5,050 nt of DNA from a bacterium (lineage in GTDB: Bacteria > Pseudomonadota > Gammaproteobacteria > Burkholderiales > Thiobacteraceae), in NCBI GenBank assembly GCA_027438535.1, contig DAIAMA010000113.1, forward strand, positions 1 through 5,050, read 5' to 3'. A model generated the notes under the pieces. That model ran no database searches. It saw only the letters and a list, made by a program, of their open reading frames with translations, and was not told where the DNA came from. The position numbers were made by a program, and so were the translations under genes. Numbering within the stretch: the first letter of the stretch is position 1; every line of letters starts with the position of its first letter. Below are positions 1-5,050 of the stretch, piece after piece.

Positions 1-796
1 GGAGATAACCCAATTTACTGCCGCAATCGTAGCGTATGCCGTCGAACTCATACGCATAGATCGTCTCATATTCCAGCAGCGCCGCGATACCGTCGGTCAG
101 TTGAATTTCCCCGCCGGCGCCCGGATTCACTTTTTCCAGCAGGCCAAAAATGCGCGGCGTCAGAATATAACGGCCGACCACCGCCAGCGTGGAGGGCGCT
201 TGCGCCGGCTGCGGCTTTTCCACGATGCCCGTCAAGCGCTGCACGCGATCGGCCAGCGGCTGGCTGTTCACGATGCCATACGAACCGGTATTTTCGCGCG
301 GCACATTCTCCACGCCCAATACCGAGCACGCATGCGCCTCGTATAGATCGACCATTTGCTTGAGCGCCGGCGGATTGCCGTCGATCAAGTCATCGGCCAA
401 AATCACCGCGAACGGCTCATCGCCCACTACCGAAGCCGCGCACAACACTGCGTGCCCCAGCCCGAGCGCTTCGGCTTGACGGGTATACACACAGGTTACG
501 TTGGCCGGCAGAATGCTGTGCAATTGTTCCAGAATATGCGTTTTGCCGCGCGCCATCAGTTCGGCTTCCAGCTCGTAGGCTTTATCGAAATGATCTTCGA
601 TCGCGCGCTTGTTGCGCCCGGTCACGAAAATCATTTCGGTGATGCCGGCGGCGATGGCTTCCTCTACCGCATACTGAATCAAGGGTTTGTCCACGATGGG
701 CAGCATTTCTTTCGGGCTGGCCTTGGTGGCCGGCAAGAAACGCGTGCCCATGCCCGCCACGGGGAAAACGGCTTTGCGGATTTTTTTCTTTATCAT
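1..796 (-). CDS. galU: UTP-glucose-1-phosphate uridylyltransferase GalU (C-terminus outside window)
   Basis: GalU converts UTP and glucose-1-phosphate into UDP-glucose and pyrophosphate in the cytoplasm, feeding lipopolysaccharide, exopolysaccharide, glucan and trehalose synthesis. The frame is open for 265 codons from the ATG at 796 to the left edge. The bacterial family is around 290 residues, so roughly the last 25 are missing. Visible family features: nucleotide-binding loop [21 protein letters not shown] (13-33, with G15, G17, R19 and K29), VDKPLIQY (35-42), GLGHAVLCA (112-120), VILADD with the metal-binding Asp region (131-136), GSYGIV (171-176), GIVEKP (190-195), VVGRYIL (206-212), [12 protein letters not shown] (226-237) and DCGSKLGY (257-264). 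Glucose-1-phosphate thymidylyltransferase RmlA is excluded by the VEKP, GEIQLTD and DCGSKLGY pattern typical of GalU. It lies 53 bases after ligA on the same strand, with its own good ribosome binding site and a candidate promoter, so it may be read both from the operon and independently. Confidence 0.96.
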   Translation of the reverse strand, partial: MIKKKIRKAVFPVAGMGTRFLPATKASPKEMLPIVDKPLIQYAVEEAIAAGITEMIFVTGRNKRAIEDHFDKAYELEAELMARGKTHILEQLHSILPANVTCVYTRQAEALGLGHAVLCAASVVGDEPFAVILADDLIDGNPPALKQMVDLYEAHACSVLGVENVPRENTGSYGIVNSQPLADRVQRLTGIVEKPQPAQAPSTLAVVGRYILTPRIFGLLEKVNPGAGGEIQLTDGIAALLEYETIYAYEFDGIRYDCGSKLGYL

Positions 797-804
797 GGTC
801 ATTG

Positions 805-809
805 CTCCT
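805..809 (-). promoter_or_regulatory. galU ribosome binding site that decides the start
   Basis: AGGAG on the minus strand lies 8 bases before the ATG at 796 but only 2 bases before an in-frame ATG at 802. The spacing selects the ATG at 796, giving a protein that begins [15 protein letters not shown]. The upstream ATG would add only Met-Thr. Confidence 0.7.
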
Positions 810-821
810 GGATGGCGCTGG

Positions 822-830
822 ATTCTAGCA
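822..830 (-). promoter_or_regulatory. Candidate extended -10 promoter for galU
   Basis: On the minus strand the ligA-galU gap contains TGCTAGAAT: TAGAAT (827-822) matches five of six bases of the sigma-70 -10 consensus, and TG one base upstream (830-829) gives the extended -10 form. No good -35 is found at 16-18 bases (around 851-844), which extended -10 promoters tolerate. Transcription would start near 815, about 20 bases before the galU ATG and just upstream of its ribosome binding site. The spacing makes sense, but such short motifs occur by chance. Confidence 0.35.
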
Positions 831-849
831 GTTATTCATTGCAATTGAG

Positions 850-4057
<3,208 letters not shown>

Positions 4058-4069
4058 TTAGTCGTTTCA

Positions 4070-4075
4070 TTTCCT
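4070..4075 (-). promoter_or_regulatory. Probable zipA ribosome binding site, loosely spaced
   Basis: AGGAAA on the minus strand ends 12 bases before the zipA ATG at 4057, longer than the usual 5-9. A nearer ATG (4070-4068) follows the AGGA core after a single base, too close to use it, and would encode only six codons ending in TGA inside the zipA start. The zipA start at 4057 is preferred because it places the membrane segment at the very N-terminus, as in other ZipA proteins. Confidence 0.5.
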
Positions 4076-4079
4076 GTAT

Positions 4080-4115
4080 AAAACCCGCCAGATGAAATTT
4101 TAACTTCATCTGGCG
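4080..4115 (-). terminator. Candidate weak terminator or attenuator hairpin before zipA
   Basis: A perfect 11-bp inverted repeat (CGCCAGATGAA at 4086-4096, its complement at 4105-4115) surrounds an 8-base A/T-rich loop. Read on the minus strand, the stem is followed after two G by four T (4083-4080) and then ATA. That is the right order for a Rho-independent terminator acting on transcripts from smc, but the T tract is short and the stem only moderately GC-rich. On the plus strand no T tract follows, so the minus orientation is favoured. It could partly uncouple zipA-ligA from smc, be an mRNA stabilising hairpin, or be a protein-binding palindrome. Confidence 0.4.
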
Positions 4116-4125
4116 CCTGAAGACC

Positions 4126-4158
4126 CCCTCGCCCTCTGGGAGAGGGTTGGGGTGAGGG
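4126..4158. repeat. REP-like GAGGG/CCCTC palindromic element
   Basis: The element has nested inverted repeats. The inner arms are CCCTC (4132-4136) and GAGGG (4142-4146) around a 5-base loop. The outer arms are CCCTC (4126-4130) and GAGGG (4154-4158), with GTTGGGGT-type sequence between the two right-hand GAGGG blocks. This C-rich/G-rich pattern resembles small intergenic palindromes that recur many times in many proteobacterial genomes; that statement is from general knowledge, and only one copy is in this window. It lies fully in the gap between smc and zipA. No transposase or target-site duplication is visible. It may form an RNA hairpin in a read-through smc-zipA transcript. Confidence 0.6.
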
Positions 4159-4159
4159 A

Positions 4160-4188
4160 ATGCGGCTTCAAATATCTTCATGCCGCAT
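4160..4188 (-). repeat. Short hairpin at the smc stop codon
   Basis: A 7-bp perfect inverted repeat (ATGCGGC at 4160-4166, GCCGCAT at 4182-4188) encloses a 15-base A/T-rich loop. It begins on the last base of the second of the two tandem smc stops. No T tract follows on the minus strand, so it is a poor intrinsic terminator. It could protect the smc mRNA 3' end or be chance. The pairing is directly visible; the function is unknown. Confidence 0.4.
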
Positions 4189-4190
4189 CA

Positions 4191-5050
4191 TTAAGCCACG
4201 GCTTGTTCTTGCATTTTCATCGCATCGTCCACATCCACCGCGACGATGCGCGATACGCCCGATTCGGGCATGGTCACGCCGATCAATTGTTCGGCCATTT
4301 CCATCGTGATCTTGTTGTGGGTGACGAACATGAATTGGGTATGCTGGCTCATCTTCTTCACCAACTCGCAATAGCGTTCGGTGTTGGCGTCATCCAGCGG
4401 CGCATCCACTTCGTCCAGCAAACAGAACGGCGCCGGATTAAGCTTGAACAGCGAAAATACCAGCGCCAAGGCAGTGAGCGCTTTTTCACCGCCGGAAAGC
4501 AAGTGGATCGAATTATTGCGCTTGCCCGGCGGCTGGGCGATGAGCATCACTCCGGCATCGAGAATTTCTTCGCCGGTGAGCACCAATTCCGCATGCCCGC
4601 CGCCGAAGATGGAGGGGAACAATTCCTTGAAATAACCATTCACGGTGTCGTAAGTTTCTTGCAGCCGGGCGCGGGTTTCGCGGTCGATTTTGCGGATCGC
4701 ATCTTCCAGCGTTTCCACCGCTTGCATCAAATCGGCCGACTGCGCATCCAGATATTGCTTGCGCTCGCTCGCCGCTTGCAGCTCGTCCAGCGCCGCCAGA
4801 TTCACCGCGCCCAGCGCCTCGATCTCTTGTTTCAGACGATTGATTTCGCGCTGCAGATGGTCGGCTTTCGCACCCTTTTCCGCCAACTGCGCCAGCGCTT
4901 CCACATCCGCGCCGGCTTCTTCCAGCTGCGTTGCCGCTTGCTCGTTCGCCAAGCGCGTTTCCTGCTCCTTGAGCCGCATCTGTTCCAATTTGTCGCGCAG
5001 CGGATCGTGGCGCTGCTCGGAGACGAGCCGCTCCTGTTCCAGCGCCTGCA
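4191..5050 (-). CDS. smc: Chromosome segregation ATPase SMC, C-terminal part (5' end outside window)
   Basis: SMC is the ATPase core of bacterial condensin. Dimers bind ScpA/ScpB and organise and segregate the chromosome in the nucleoid. About 285 codons are visible and the frame is open to the right edge, so the N-terminal Walker A, first coiled-coil arm and hinge lie outside. The visible protein starts in a Glu/Gln/Arg/Leu-rich coiled coil (about the first 130 residues). It then enters the C-terminal head: the ABC signature LLSGGEKA near 4502-4479, the Walker B and D-loop stretch [13 protein letters not shown] near 4427-4389, and the H-loop in FVTHNK near 4328-4311. It ends in ...EQAVA with TAA followed at once by in-frame TGA (4193-4188). 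All head motifs in view are intact. A TTG near 4988 is an internal Leu, not a start. MukB and Rad50 are less likely because of the exact SMC-type head sequence. It is first in the visible gene string and is separated from zipA by a hairpin-rich gap. Identification is essentially certain. Confidence 0.97.
   Translation of the reverse strand, partial: QALEQERLVSEQRHDPLRDKLEQMRLKEQETRLANEQAATQLEEAGADVEALAQLAEKGAKADHLQREINRLKQEIEALGAVNLAALDELQAASERKQYLDAQSADLMQAVETLEDAIRKIDRETRARLQETYDTVNGYFKELFPSIFGGGHAELVLTGEEILDAGVMLIAQPPGKRNNSIHLLSGGEKALTALALVFSLFKLNPAPFCLLDEVDAPLDDANTERYCELVKKMSQHTQFMFVTHNKITMEMAEQLIGVTMPESGVSRIVAVDVDDAMKMQEQAVA

Noticed and set aside
4075..4103. Sigma-70-like pair TTAAAA and TATACA, 17 bases apart, before zipA
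   Set aside because: Each hexamer matches only four of six bases, the -35 lies inside the hairpin loop, and transcription would start after the AGGAAA ribosome binding site, leaving zipA without it.

Overview
The window is an ordinary housekeeping stretch of a proteobacterial chromosome. All four genes are on the minus strand and read from right to left: smc (3' part only), zipA, ligA, galU (5' part only). ZipA is restricted to gamma- and betaproteobacteria. The smc-zipA-ligA order, together with a long ZipA that carries an extra middle domain, fits a betaproteobacterium, perhaps near the Nitrosomonadales/Gallionella group. The lineage is inferred from gene order and protein style, not measured.

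Layout along the direction of transcription: positions 5050-4191 encode the C-terminal coiled coil and ATPase head half of the condensin SMC. Positions 4190-4058 are the only sizeable non-coding gap (133 bases). It is packed with three inverted repeats: a short hairpin at the smc stop, a GAGGG/CCCTC-type REP-like palindrome, and a perfect 11-bp hairpin with a short T tract just before zipA. Positions 4057-2891 encode ZipA, the membrane anchor and FtsZ-binding division protein. After 16 bases comes ligA (2874-850), the NAD+-dependent DNA ligase, complete with all expected domains. After 53 bases, which hold a good Shine-Dalgarno and a candidate extended -10 promoter, galU (UTP-glucose-1-phosphate uridylyltransferase) runs from 796 off the left edge.

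The first three genes serve the chromosome and division cycle: SMC in chromosome organisation and segregation, ZipA in Z-ring anchoring, and LigA in sealing Okazaki fragments and repair nicks. GalU makes UDP-glucose for envelope polysaccharides. It may be co-transcribed, but it has signs of its own promoter. No RNA gene, mobile element, CRISPR array, integrase, toxin-antitoxin pair or phage gene was seen. I found no new biological system. The points most worth checking are the hairpin cluster between smc and zipA and the extra ZipA domain.
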